The position numbers were made by a program, and so were the translations under genes. The notes beneath the pieces were generated by a model. The model searched no databases. It saw only the letters and a list, made by a program, of their open reading frames with translations, and was not told where the DNA came from. Below are positions 1 through 6,980 of a stretch of 38,352 nt of DNA, one piece after another. Each line of letters opens with the position of its first letter. The first letter of the stretch is position 1. Source of the stretch: DASUFF01 sp036274695 (GTDB lineage Bacteria > UBA10199 > JACPAL01 > GCA-016699445); assembly GCA_036274695.1 (NCBI GenBank), contig DASUFF010000009.1:1-38352 (forward strand). Reading direction: 5' to 3'.

Positions 1-666
1 GTTCGGTGAAGCTTCCCGCAACAGGTCGCGGGCGGCGGTGAGCAGGTCTCTGTATTGCTGATCGGACAGGTTGGGCAGTGAGGCGCTTTGCATCAACCCC
101 CGAAGTTCCGTCACGCGAGAGGCAATCTCGTCGGCCGGAGCGCCGTCTCTCACCACGAAACGTCTTAAGAAAACGATCTCGGGATGATCGACATTGATGG
201 TCTGTGCCGCCCCGTTCCCGACGGTATAGGTCACCCGCAAAGGGGCTGAGACAGTACTGCTCTGGATCAAGCCGAGCACGCTGTTCAAGGCGTCCCGGGG
301 CGCGGCGCCCGGATAAATATTCCGTAATTCGACGTAATAACGTTCCACGGCCCGGTTCATGGCCCAATTCCGGGCCTTTTCCTCGTCGTTGGCGCCGGGA
401 TACCGGGCCAATTCCGCTCCGCCCGGGGCGGCACCCGCCGCAAAGGGCTCTGGGGCCGTGGCCAGCAGGGTGGCAAGCGGACTCGTCCGGGCCGGCGGCG
501 GGGCGACTAAGGCGCTTCCCGAAGGACCCGGCGCCACATAGGAAGAACCGCTCGGATTGGGATTAGGATTGCTGTCCGCGGGGACATCCGGGGAAGCGCT
601 CGAACTGCAGCCGGAGAGCAAGAGAGCGCCGCCGCCTAGGACCAAAGGAATCAGCAGAAAGGCCAT
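1..666 (-). CDS. Predicted lipoprotein, 3' end cut by the window edge
   Basis: Reading the minus strand from the ATG at 666-664, the frame stays open for 222 codons to base 1, so the gene runs off the left edge. The first 20 residues form a lipoprotein signal: a hydrophobic stretch, then LLLSGC with the acylated cysteine at residue 20. A low-complexity Ser/Pro/Asn linker follows (residues 21-60), then a mixed helical region with WAMNRAVERYYVELRNIYPG and later helices that match no family I recognise. AAGGGG lies five bases before the ATG. A sigma-28-like promoter sits 47 bases upstream (713-738), shared in design with three other genes of the window, which ties this protein to the secretion system. 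Because it is Sec-exported and lipid-anchored, it is more likely an envelope component or pilotin-like helper than a secreted substrate; this is inference. Confidence 0.75.
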   Translation of the reverse strand, partial: MAFLLIPLVLGGGALLLSGCSSSASPDVPADSNPNPNPSGSSYVAPGPSGSALVAPPPARTSPLATLLATAPEPFAAGAAPGGAELARYPGANDEEKARNWAMNRAVERYYVELRNIYPGAAPRDALNSVLGLIQSSTVSAPLRVTYTVGNGAAQTINVDHPEIVFLRRFVVRDGAPADEIASRVTELRGLMQSASLPNLSDQQYRDLLTAARDLLREASPN

Positions 667-712
667 AAAAACCCCTTAGTTTTGGTCAAAAGACCTTAAA
701 CTTGCAGGGTTG

Positions 713-738
713 TTATCGGCAAGAATTGGCTGGAGTTG
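713..738 (-). promoter_or_regulatory. Sigma-28-like promoter (site A)
   Basis: On the minus strand this reads CAACTC, 12 bases, then GCCGATAA followed by CAA. GCCGATAA is the canonical FliA -10 box. The site lies 47 bases before the ATG of the edge lipoprotein. Site B (24710-24735) has the same hexamer, the same 12-base spacer and the same CAA after the box, although the spacer sequences differ. The agreement is therefore not a simple duplication. Confidence 0.65.
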
Positions 739-761
739 TGGTGTTTCTGCAAAAAGAAGGA

Positions 762-2237
762 TCAGTAAACGATTCGAGGCCCCGGCCTCGGTGCCGAACG
801 GCCTCCGACACCCCCCACAACTCGCGGCCGGGCGGCCGGGTTGCCGTAATCCGTCACCGGCACATACCCGCTTCCCTGTCTCACCTCGATGGTTGCGCCT
901 ACCACCCCACGACGGCGACGGAAATGCAGCACCGTGGAATCCCCGCTGATGCTGCCCGTAAACATATCGAAGTTGCCCGATGTCGGCGGGTTGTCGGGCG
1001 TCAAGGTCACGGTCGGGGCATTGGCACCCGTTCCGAGCGTCACCACCGGCAGGGCGGCCTGGGCGACGATGGCGGTGGCGGGAATGGCGGTCCAGTTGGC
1101 CCCGGATCCCGTCTCCCAACCGGCCGTTTCTCCGTGACGGCGTCGGAAAGTCATCGCGGGGCTGCCAGTTCCCGCGGACGCGGTATACTCGTCGAAAAGG
1201 ACGGGCTGACCGTTCACCACATGGACCGTCTGCTGAAGAGGCGTCAGCGTAAAGGTTTGGGTCCCGTTCGGAAGACGGAGAGTCAAGGGATCGGCGCTCG
1301 GCGAAACGGCGCGCTCCGTGTAGATGCCGTTCGGTTCCGGCGGTGTACCGGTCGTCGGCACTAAGGCCCTGCCGTCCGGGCAAACCCACATGCTGACGTG
1401 TAGGGACGGTTCTGTCTCACCCTCAGCGCGATACCTCATACGTCGTCCGGTCTCCGCCGTGCCTGCCGGATTGGAGACACGAGTCCTTGCAACAGAATTC
1501 GGATCCCGCGGATCATGCCAATAGTAGTATTGAATATTGTTTTCGGTGACGGTCCCCTCGTAAACCCAGTCGCGCGAGACGCGCGGCCCCGGGTTCGCCG
1601 CGTCGGGCGCGGCTACATCGACTCTCACGTCCGCGCCGGTACCCGTTCCCCGGTCGTTGATTCGCGAAAGATCGAAGGGTCTTAAACCGTCGATTTCGGT
1701 GGCCGGCAGGAAAGAAAGACGGGGGATGTGGTCGTCGGTTGTCCCCACGCGCCAGGTCGGGTCAGCGTCCGCCGAGGAAGGGGGAACTTGAAGATAACGG
1801 CCTCCTCCCACATTCACCCGGACCGTCCGGCCCTCCACCATTCTTCCGGCGGCGGCGTCCCAGCGGTCGACTTCCCGATAGATGGTATAGCGTGTGCCGT
1901 CTGCGGCGACTTCGAAACCCGTCGGCCGCCACATGGCGGGATTGTCGCTTAAAGTCCCCGTGGAGGTGGTCCGCATGGGGTTGTTGCCGAAGAGTTGAAC
2001 GGCCCCGTTGCGAAGAAGGGTTTCGGCGGATCTCTCGACGGTCACGCCGCGTTCGCTGATCCGAATCCTCGCATTGTGATCGATGTACTCCGTTCCCGGG
2101 TGGTTCGCCGCATTCATCTCGGTTTCAAGACGGCGCAGGGCCTCGTCGATGTCCGCCTGGGTCACATTGCCGTCGTCACCGCCCACTTCGACCGAAACCG
2201 TGTCCCCGTTATGTAATTGGATGCTGGCAACGGTCAT
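762..2237 (-). CDS. Orphan beta-repeat protein, candidate type III secreted protein
   Basis: A 491-residue protein with no family I recognise, no Sec signal and no membrane segment. The start ATG at 2237 is supported by GAGGAG five bases upstream. The N-terminal 70 residues contain a short helical piece (ADIDEALRRLETEMNAANH). The rest looks beta-rich and carries imperfect repeats built around an aromatic/Arg motif and a following Trp or Tyr: YTIYREVDRWD near residue 114, MRYRAEGE near 270, MTFRRRHGETAGWE near 365 and LHFRRRRG near 445. The C-terminus is Gly/Pro/Arg-rich. A sigma-28-like site lies 53 bases before the start (2290-2317). Lack of a signal peptide together with that promoter makes it a candidate substrate or extracellular part of the neighbouring secretion system. 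That role is inference, and a cytoplasmic protein is not excluded. Confidence 0.75.
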   Translation of the reverse strand: MTVASIQLHNGDTVSVEVGGDDGNVTQADIDEALRRLETEMNAANHPGTEYIDHNARIRISERGVTVERSAETLLRNGAVQLFGNNPMRTTSTGTLSDNPAMWRPTGFEVAADGTRYTIYREVDRWDAAAGRMVEGRTVRVNVGGGRYLQVPPSSADADPTWRVGTTDDHIPRLSFLPATEIDGLRPFDLSRINDRGTGTGADVRVDVAAPDAANPGPRVSRDWVYEGTVTENNIQYYYWHDPRDPNSVARTRVSNPAGTAETGRRMRYRAEGETEPSLHVSMWVCPDGRALVPTTGTPPEPNGIYTERAVSPSADPLTLRLPNGTQTFTLTPLQQTVHVVNGQPVLFDEYTASAGTGSPAMTFRRRHGETAGWETGSGANWTAIPATAIVAQAALPVVTLGTGANAPTVTLTPDNPPTSGNFDMFTGSISGDSTVLHFRRRRGVVGATIEVRQGSGYVPVTDYGNPAARPRVVGGVGGRSAPRPGPRIVY

Positions 2238-2289
2238 ACACTCTCCTCAAAATGAGAAAAATCCCGAATTAAGACACGATTTTATGAAA

Positions 2290-2317
2290 TTATCGGCATT
2301 TTGCCCAGAAGGAGTTG
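2290..2317 (-). promoter_or_regulatory. Sigma-28-like promoter (site C)
   Basis: Minus strand: CAACTC, 14 bases, GCCGATAA. The -10 box is exact, and the spacer is two bases longer than in sites A and B but equal to site D. It lies 53 bases before the ATG of the 491-codon orphan gene. Confidence 0.6.
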
Positions 2318-2350
2318 CGGGCGGTGCGTCAGAGATGTTGCTGGGCGAGA

Positions 2351-2397
2351 AATATCAGATTGATATTTTTAGATATCTTTAGATATTTTTGAGATAT
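2351..2397 (+). promoter_or_regulatory. Phased GATAT repeat array with overlapping promoter: likely operator of the first toxin-antitoxin module
   Basis: GATAT occurs at 2362, 2372, 2382 and 2393, spaced 10, 10 and 11 bases, so the copies lie on one face of the helix. The first copy also pairs with AATATC at 2351 (6-5-6 inverted repeat), and the second lies in the palindrome AGATATCT (2371-2378). A possible promoter overlaps the array: TTGATA (2360-2365), 18 bases, TATTTT (2384-2389). The array ends ten bases before the ATG of a ribbon-helix-helix gene. Such proteins typically bind short tandem sites, so autorepression is the natural reading. Confidence 0.55.
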
Positions 2398-2406
2398 TCT
2401 TGAAGG

Positions 2407-2706
2407 ATGAAAGGCCTCTTTCTTCGTTTAGAGGACCAACTCGACCGGGACTTGAATGAGGTCTGCCGTCGCGAGGGCTATAAGAAGAGCGGCCTGATCA
2501 CGAAGCTCATCCGGGACTTCATCCGATCGGCCGACAAGCCGCGGGACCCCGTACGCGAGGCTCAAGACTTCGGCATCGACATCTCGTTGATCGATGAAAA
2601 TCTGAAAAAAACGCCCACCCAACGGCTGCGCGACGCCGAGCAGGCGGCCGCCTTCGTCGAGGCCTTGAGAAGGGCGAAGCGTTTCAAATCTCATGATCAA
2701 GTTTGA
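2407..2706 (+). CDS. Ribbon-helix-helix (CopG-like) antitoxin-type regulator
   Basis: A 99-residue protein. Residues 1-43 read as a ribbon-helix-helix domain: a short strand (LFLRLEDQL), helix A (DRDLNEVCRREG) and helix B (KKSGLITKLIRDFIR). The C-terminal half is charged and probably contacts the partner. The start is fixed, because an in-frame TGA lies at 2401-2403, two codons upstream, and no other start codon is near. The GAAGG before the ATG abuts it with no spacing, so translation may be leaderless or weak. The gene overlaps the following nucleotidyltransferase gene by 14 bases, the usual arrangement of a coupled antitoxin-toxin pair, and the GATAT array upstream fits autoregulation. The antitoxin role is inferred from fold and context. 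Confidence 0.7.
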   Translation: MKGLFLRLEDQLDRDLNEVCRREGYKKSGLITKLIRDFIRSADKPRDPVREAQDFGIDISLIDENLKKTPTQRLRDAEQAAAFVEALRRAKRFKSHDQV

Positions 2707-3175
2707 AGAAATCATCACAGGACTCGTCACCGCGGACATTCGCTTCGTTTTGGTCGGAGGCCTTGCGGCTTCCGCTCAAGGTTCCGCCTACGTCACGCAG
2801 GACGTCGATATTTGTTATGAGCGCACGCCGGGAAACGTCCAAAAGATGGTCGCCTACCTGAAAGCCGTCCATGCCAAACTCCGCGGCGCGCCGGAAGATC
2901 TCCCCTTTATTCTTGACGAGCGGACCTTCTCGTTCGGAATCAATTTCACTTTTCAGACGGACCTCGGCGATCTGGACCTTTTGGGAGACATGGCGGGAGT
3001 CGGTTCATATGCGGAGGCCATGAAACTTTCCGAAAACATCGAGATCTTCGGGCATCGCGTGAATGTTCTCTCCATCGAAGGCCTGATCCGAGCCAAGAAA
3101 GCGGCGGGCCGGCCGAAGGATATCGCCCACGTCAAGGAGCTCGAGGCGATACGGGAGAAGAAAAAAGAGGGCTGA
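2693..3175 (+). CDS. Nucleotidyltransferase-fold protein, candidate toxin of the pair
   Basis: A 160-residue protein of the minimal nucleotidyltransferase type, resembling the AbiEii/DUF6036 group. The N-terminal VLVGGLAASAQGS (residues 20-32) leads into the strand TQDVDICY, whose two aspartates form the DxD metal site. A second acidic strand (DLDLLGD, near residue 90) could supply the third carboxylate. The C-terminal LIRAKKAAGRPKDIAHVKEL is typical of this group. Related proteins transfer nucleotides to RNA or protein as toxins, but the activity here cannot be read from sequence. The start overlaps the end of the regulator gene. An alternative is a stand-alone housekeeping nucleotidyltransferase, which the tight coupling makes less likely. 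Confidence 0.7.
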   Translation: MIKFEEIITGLVTADIRFVLVGGLAASAQGSAYVTQDVDICYERTPGNVQKMVAYLKAVHAKLRGAPEDLPFILDERTFSFGINFTFQTDLGDLDLLGDMAGVGSYAEAMKLSENIEIFGHRVNVLSIEGLIRAKKAAGRPKDIAHVKELEAIREKKKEG

Positions 3176-3228
3176 TTCGAAAAACCGTAAAGATTGAAGA
3201 AACCTCCTCGCTCGCGTATAAACAAACG

Positions 3229-3648
3229 ATGATCTCTCGCCTTCAAATCGAGCGCCTCCGCGCCGTTTTTGGGGAATATCCCGAGGTGGAACTCGCCTAC
3301 CGCTTCGGTTCGAGCGTGCGCCATCCCGATAGGGCCGCAAAAGACGTGGATATCGCCCTTCTGCTCTCTTCCGGCCTCTCCGCCGAGCGCCGTTTCGACA
3401 TCCAAAGCGAAATCGCCGCCAAGGCCGGCCGTATCTTGGGAATGACGGCCGACGTCCGCATTCTGAACGCCGCTAGCCCCGCCTTCGTTTATCAAGTCAT
3501 CAAGCGGGGCGAACTCATCTCGGGCGACCCGGTGAAATCCCGCGACTTCATCGTAAAGTCCCTCACGCGTTATTTCGATTACCTTCCCCTTCACCGCTTC
3601 TTCGTGGACCGCCTCCAAAAAAGACTGGGGGTCGATCCCCATGGTTGA
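3229..3648 (+). CDS. mntA: MntA-like minimal nucleotidyltransferase antitoxin
   Basis: A 139-residue protein with the defining GSX10DXD motif: FGSSVRHPDRAAKDVDIALL (residues 26-45). A third acidic strand, ADVRILN, lies near residue 75, followed by the QVIKRGELISG segment usual in this family. In characterised HepT/MntA systems this enzyme AMPylates the HEPN toxin at a tyrosine and silences it. All the residues expected for activity appear present. The gene overlaps the downstream HEPN gene by eight bases and starts 53 bases after the preceding nucleotidyltransferase gene, so two such modules lie in tandem. No strong ribosome binding site is visible before the ATG. Confidence 0.8.
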   Translation: MISRLQIERLRAVFGEYPEVELAYRFGSSVRHPDRAAKDVDIALLLSSGLSAERRFDIQSEIAAKAGRILGMTADVRILNAASPAFVYQVIKRGELISGDPVKSRDFIVKSLTRYFDYLPLHRFFVDRLQKRLGVDPHG

Positions 3649-4060
3649 TCGCCCCTTGATCGAACGCAAACTCGCCCTCTTGGACGAGAAAAAGAGGGAA
3701 TTGGAGGGTTACGCCGTCGCCTCCCTCGATGACTTCAAATCCAAGGGATACATGCAGAAGGCCGTCGAGAAGATGCTTCAGGAGATGGTCGAAATCGGCA
3801 TCGACGTCGCCAAGCACATCGTCGCCGACGAAGGCTTCCGGATGCCCGAAGACGCCGGAGATACGTTCAAGATCCTGGAAGAGAACAAGGTCCTGACGCC
3901 CTCAACGACCCAAACGATGACGAAGATGGTCGGATTCAGGAACCTGATCGTTCACTTATACGAAAAAATCGACCTTGAGATCGTTTACGGACACTACAAA
4001 AAGCGGTTGGGGGATTTCGACACCTTCTCGCGGGAAATTCTTCAGTTTCTCAGGCGCTAA
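3641..4060 (+). CDS. hepT: HepT-like HEPN toxin (RNase)
   Basis: A 139-residue, all-helical HEPN/DUF86 protein. The diagnostic RX4HXY motif is RNLIVHLY near residues 105-112: the Arg and His would form the RNase site of the dimer, and the Tyr is the residue AMPylated by MntA in characterised systems. Its overlap with the mntA-like gene and their order match known HepT/MntA modules. Its TAA stop (4058-4060) overlaps the TAG stop of sctT on the other strand (4057-4059), so the two convergent genes leave no room for a terminator. The module probably arrived next to the secretion operon by transfer; that part is inference. Confidence 0.8.
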   Translation: MVDRPLIERKLALLDEKKRELEGYAVASLDDFKSKGYMQKAVEKMLQEMVEIGIDVAKHIVADEGFRMPEDAGDTFKILEENKVLTPSTTQTMTKMVGFRNLIVHLYEKIDLEIVYGHYKKRLGDFDTFSREILQFLRR

Positions 4061-4887
4061 GGCGACGGCTTGAAGGCCAGGAGGTCGATGATCCTCTGCA
4101 CCTGCCCCACCATCCCGATGGACATCTTGCCGATCTGGGTGGCGACCAGCCCCAGGGACAGGAAGTAGATCAGGACGCCCAGGATGCCGCGGATCGCGAA
4201 ACCCAGCTCGTAGACGTTGATGGCCGGAGCCGACTTGCTCATGATCCCCAAGACCACGTCGGTGACGAAGATCGAAATGAGCACGGGCGCGGTCAGCTGC
4301 AGGGCCGTCACCAAGACGCCGCCGGTGGCCTTGATGAACTCCTGGGACAGGGCGAGCAGGTCGAGCCTGTGGGCCGGAAGCTCGAAGAGAGGGAGGACTT
4401 GGTAGCTCTCGATGAGGGCCTTCAAAAAATACAGGTGCCCGTTCAAGGTGAGGAAAATCACGATGCCCAATTGGAAGTTGAGCGTGCTGAAGAGCGAGCC
4501 CTGTTCTCCCAATTGCGGGATCAACAGGCGCGCCTGGGCGGCGCCGCGCTGGTTGTCGACCACGCCGCCGGCCGCCTCGAAGGCGTGGAAGACGATGCTC
4601 GCCATGATGCCGATGGCGATCCCGTAGAAGGCCTCCTTGAAATAGAGCAGGAAGAGCATCATCGGCGCCGTCGGGACGAGCGAGTGGTCCTCCGGCACCA
4701 AATAGGGATAGAGGAAGATCACCATCACCAGCGAAAAGCCCAGGCGGATCATGCCGGGCACCGGTTTGCCCACCAGGAAGGGAATGACGGCGGTCAGCAT
4801 CGCGAAGCGAACGAGGATCAGCGTCCCCACGTTGAACGCAAAGGTCCAATCGACGTTGACGCCGAACATGCGGAGCGCTTCGTTCAT
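4057..4887 (-). CDS. sctT: Type III export apparatus protein SctT (FliR family)
   Basis: A 276-residue polytopic inner-membrane protein of the SctT/FliR family, the usual length. It begins with a hydrophobic segment after VDWTFAFNVGTLILVRF and carries about six or seven membrane segments. SctT joins SctR and SctS in the export-gate complex at the centre of the machine. The ATG lies one base after the stop of sctS, so the two are translationally coupled. It is the last gene of the secretion operon; no sctU/flhB follows, since convergent toxin genes start immediately. I see no truncation. Confidence 0.93.
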   Translation of the reverse strand: MNEALRMFGVNVDWTFAFNVGTLILVRFAMLTAVIPFLVGKPVPGMIRLGFSLVMVIFLYPYLVPEDHSLVPTAPMMLFLLYFKEAFYGIAIGIMASIVFHAFEAAGGVVDNQRGAAQARLLIPQLGEQGSLFSTLNFQLGIVIFLTLNGHLYFLKALIESYQVLPLFELPAHRLDLLALSQEFIKATGGVLVTALQLTAPVLISIFVTDVVLGIMSKSAPAINVYELGFAIRGILGVLIYFLSLGLVATQIGKMSIGMVGQVQRIIDLLAFKPSP

Positions 4888-4888
4888 A

Positions 4889-5158
4889 TCACTTCACGTA
4901 GTCCTGGAACGTCCCGAGGAGCGAGGTGGCAAAGTTCATCAGCTGCACCATGATCCACGGCCCGACGATGGCGAGCGTCACCATGATCCCCACGAGCTTG
5001 GGCACGAAGGTCAGCGTCTGCTCCTGAACCTGGGTGGTGGCCTGCATGATGCCGACGGTCAGTCCCATCAGCATGGCCGTGATGACCGGCGGGGCCGTCA
5101 ATATCAACGTGAGGTAAAGGGCCTGTTTCGTGATTGAAATTAAATACGCTGGATCCAT
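4889..5158 (-). CDS. sctS: Type III export apparatus protein SctS (FliQ family)
   Basis: An 89-residue protein with two hydrophobic helices (about residues 13-38 and 50-75) separated by a short loop containing QVQEQTLTFVPK, the conserved FliQ/SctS loop. It assembles with SctR and SctT into the helical export gate. GGAG lies five bases before the ATG and falls inside the G-rich flank of a palindromic repeat (5171-5183), so the repeat may provide or modify its ribosome binding site. Confidence 0.93.
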   Translation of the reverse strand: MDPAYLISITKQALYLTLILTAPPVITAMLMGLTVGIMQATTQVQEQTLTFVPKLVGIMVTLAIVGPWIMVQLMNFATSLLGTFQDYVK

Positions 5159-5170
5159 TTACGCTCCCCC

Positions 5171-5224
5171 CGGGCAAAGCCCGATGGCTCGCTCGAATCG
5201 GGGCGAGATACCGCTCTCGCCCCG
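5171..5224. repeat. Composite palindromic repeat between sctR and sctS
   Basis: Two stem-loops: CGGGC-AAA-GCCCG at 5171-5183 (module 1), and a 10-base-pair stem at 5199-5208/5215-5224 closing the loop TACCGC (module 2). Both modules recur at other junctions of this operon with different stem sequences but the same loops. In this copy the module order is reversed relative to the copies at 6887 and 8867. Confidence 0.7.
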
Positions 5225-5240
5225 ACACCCCACATCTGCG

Positions 5241-6062
5241 TCAGCCGCGTTGCGCATAGCCGAGTATAAGCCCCTGGGCGATCAGGTGCCAGCCGTCCAC
5301 CAAAACGAAGAGCAGCAGCTTGAACGGCAAAGCGACGGTGATCGGCGAGATCTGGAACATGCCGAGCGAGAGCAGGATGTTGGTGACGACGATGTCGATC
5401 ACCAAGAACGGCAGAAAGATAATGAACCCGATCTGAAAGGCCTCCGACAGCTCGGAGATGACGAAGGCCGGGATCAGGATCTCGAAATCGTTCTCCGTGA
5501 CGGAATCGCGGTCCTCGGCCTTGCGCATCTTCTTGGCCAACGTCGTGAACAGCTCCTTCTCCTTGGCGTGGGCGTGCTTGTTCAAAAAGATGCGCATGGG
5601 CTCCTTCGCCTGCTTGATGACGTCCAGGAGCAGGTTCACGGTGACCTGCGAGAGCACCGGCTGGTTGGAGCCCGCGTTGATGGTCTGGCCGGCGGTTCGG
5701 TACATCTCGATGCCCGTCGGGATCATGATGTAGACGGTTAAGATCATCGCCAGTCCCGTCACGATGGTGTTCGGCGGGATCTGCTGCGTGCCCATGGCGT
5801 TGCGGATGAGCGAGAGCACGACGGCGATCTTCACGAACGACGTGGTCATCATGATGAGGAAGGGCGCGAGCGAGAGGGCGCCTAAGATGGAGATGAGCAG
5901 GATCGGGCGGGAGACCGCCTGCTGCCCGGTCGTTCCGCCGCCGAGTCCCGGAATCTCCATGGCCTGGCCGAAGGCCTTGTGGCTCAGGAAAAGAGCGATC
6001 AGCACCAGGAGGATGCAGAGTTTTTTGGGGACCTTCCGGTAAATCCGCGTCGCTAGGCTCAC
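5241..6062 (-). CDS. sctR: Type III export apparatus protein SctR (FliP family)
   Basis: A 273-residue protein. It starts with a cleavable-looking signal peptide (about residues 1-33), a feature of flagellar FliP rather than of most injectisome SctR proteins. It then has four membrane segments and the conserved SVTENDFEILIPAFVISEL block between them. It forms the core of the export gate. The start is GTG at 6062, supported by AGGAGG seven bases upstream, and it overlaps the stop of the FliO-like gene as GTGA. FliP-type features next to a FliO-like gene fit the flagellum-like character of this locus. Confidence 0.93.
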   Translation of the reverse strand: MSLATRIYRKVPKKLCILLVLIALFLSHKAFGQAMEIPGLGGGTTGQQAVSRPILLISILGALSLAPFLIMMTTSFVKIAVVLSLIRNAMGTQQIPPNTIVTGLAMILTVYIMIPTGIEMYRTAGQTINAGSNQPVLSQVTVNLLLDVIKQAKEPMRIFLNKHAHAKEKELFTTLAKKMRKAEDRDSVTENDFEILIPAFVISELSEAFQIGFIIFLPFLVIDIVVTNILLSLGMFQISPITVALPFKLLLFVLVDGWHLIAQGLILGYAQRG

Positions 6063-6361
6063 GAGCGCCCTCCTGAGATCTTCTCCCCTTCGTCATGGGA
6101 GAGTTCGGTGATGACGTTCAGCGCGTGCTCGCTCGCCCCGAGCACGAAGTAGCGCTCCAGGATCTTCACCAGATACAGGCTCTTGGTGTGATCCAGCCGC
6201 ACGGCGTCCTCCAAAGACGCCCAGGGCACGCCGCCGCGGAAGCGGGAAAAGCGCGTCTTTGGAAGCACGAAGCGAAAAAGAAACAGGGCCAGTCCGATGA
6301 CCAGCGTAAGGCCGATCACCATCTTGATGAAGAGCCAGGTAAAATCGGGCGTCGTTTGCAT
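6059..6361 (-). CDS. FliO-like export accessory protein
   Basis: A 100-residue protein with one membrane segment at residues 9-30, a basic stretch after it, and a small beta domain: AVRLDHTKSLYLVKILERYF followed by VLGASEHALNVITEL. This layout (helix, then the strand pattern in which a protein asks for and presents a ligand-free beta fold ending in LG.) is that of FliO, which helps assemble FliP in flagella. FliO is normally missing from injectisomes. Its place directly before sctR matches the flagellar order fliN-fliO-fliP. Start and stop are coupled on both sides (TAATG with the upstream gene, GTGA with sctR). The assignment rests on topology, length and position. Confidence 0.7.
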   Translation of the reverse strand: MQTTPDFTWLFIKMVIGLTLVIGLALFLFRFVLPKTRFSRFRGGVPWASLEDAVRLDHTKSLYLVKILERYFVLGASEHALNVITELSHDEGEKISGGRS

Positions 6362-6882
6362 TATTTCAACAGTTTCAGGATGCGGATCCCCAGCCGTCCG
6401 TCCACATCGACCAGCTCGCCCTTGCCGACCACCTTCCCCGCCGCCACCAAATCCACCGGCTCGTTCGGGGCGCGCTCCAAGTCCATCACCTGCCCGATGC
6501 GCAGTCCCAGCAGATCCTTCACCGTGTAGCTTTTTCGGCCGATGACGATCACGAGCGGGACGGTCAAGTCCGGAGAGAGATCGAGGAGCTCCTTCACGGG
6601 GGCCGGTCCCTCGGGCATGACGTCCATGATGTCGTCGACGTCTTCGATGGCCGCGTCGGTACCCGGTTCCGCGTCGGGCATCGCGAACGGGTCGTGCGCC
6701 GGCGCTGCCGGGGCCGCGCCCCGTACCCCCTGTGGTACGGGGGGGGCTTTCAAATCCACGCGCGTCGGCTCGTCGTGCTCCTGAACCGTCTCGTCCTCCG
6801 CGGTCAATTCGGGGGGCGGCGGCTCGAAGTTGTCCATCGCGTCCAACTCGGAGAGATACGGATCTTTTTTCAGATCATCCAT
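6361..6882 (-). CDS. sctQ: FliN-like C-terminal half of SctQ (SpoA domain protein)
   Basis: A 173-residue protein from the ATG at 6882. Residues 1-95 are an acidic, proline-rich linker, and residues 100-173 are a SpoA domain (LTVPLVIVIGRKSYTVKDLL, then LAAGKVVGKGELVDVDGRLG), the FliN/SctQ C-terminal module of the cytoplasmic sorting platform or C-ring. The frame is open 28 codons further, to an ATG at 6966, but that extension is encoded by palindromic repeat sequence (6887-6953), so I prefer the inner start; neither start has a clear ribosome binding site. The preceding gene supplies the FliM-like half, so SctQ is split into two genes here. Confidence 0.85.
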   Translation of the reverse strand: MDDLKKDPYLSELDAMDNFEPPPPELTAEDETVQEHDEPTRVDLKAPPVPQGVRGAAPAAPAHDPFAMPDAEPGTDAAIEDVDDIMDVMPEGPAPVKELLDLSPDLTVPLVIVIGRKSYTVKDLLGLRIGQVMDLERAPNEPVDLVAAGKVVGKGELVDVDGRLGIRILKLLK

Positions 6883-6886
6883 AGGA

Positions 6887-6953
6887 ATGGGGGATCGCTT
6901 ACGCGGTTTCCCCCATACCCCCTTTCCATTGTCGTTCGCACCGGCAAAGCCGG
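6887..6953. repeat. Composite palindromic repeat before the FliN-like gene
   Basis: Module 1 is CCGGC-AAA-GCCGG at 6941-6953. About 25 bases on is a second stem, ATGGGGGA (6887-6894) with TCCCCCAT (6909-6916). The order and spacing resemble the copy at 8867-8947. The repeat ends four bases before the preferred start codon at 6882 and occupies the position of the ribosome binding site. Confidence 0.6.
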
Positions 6954-6980
6954 ATGCTCGCTCCATACCGATTCATATCA

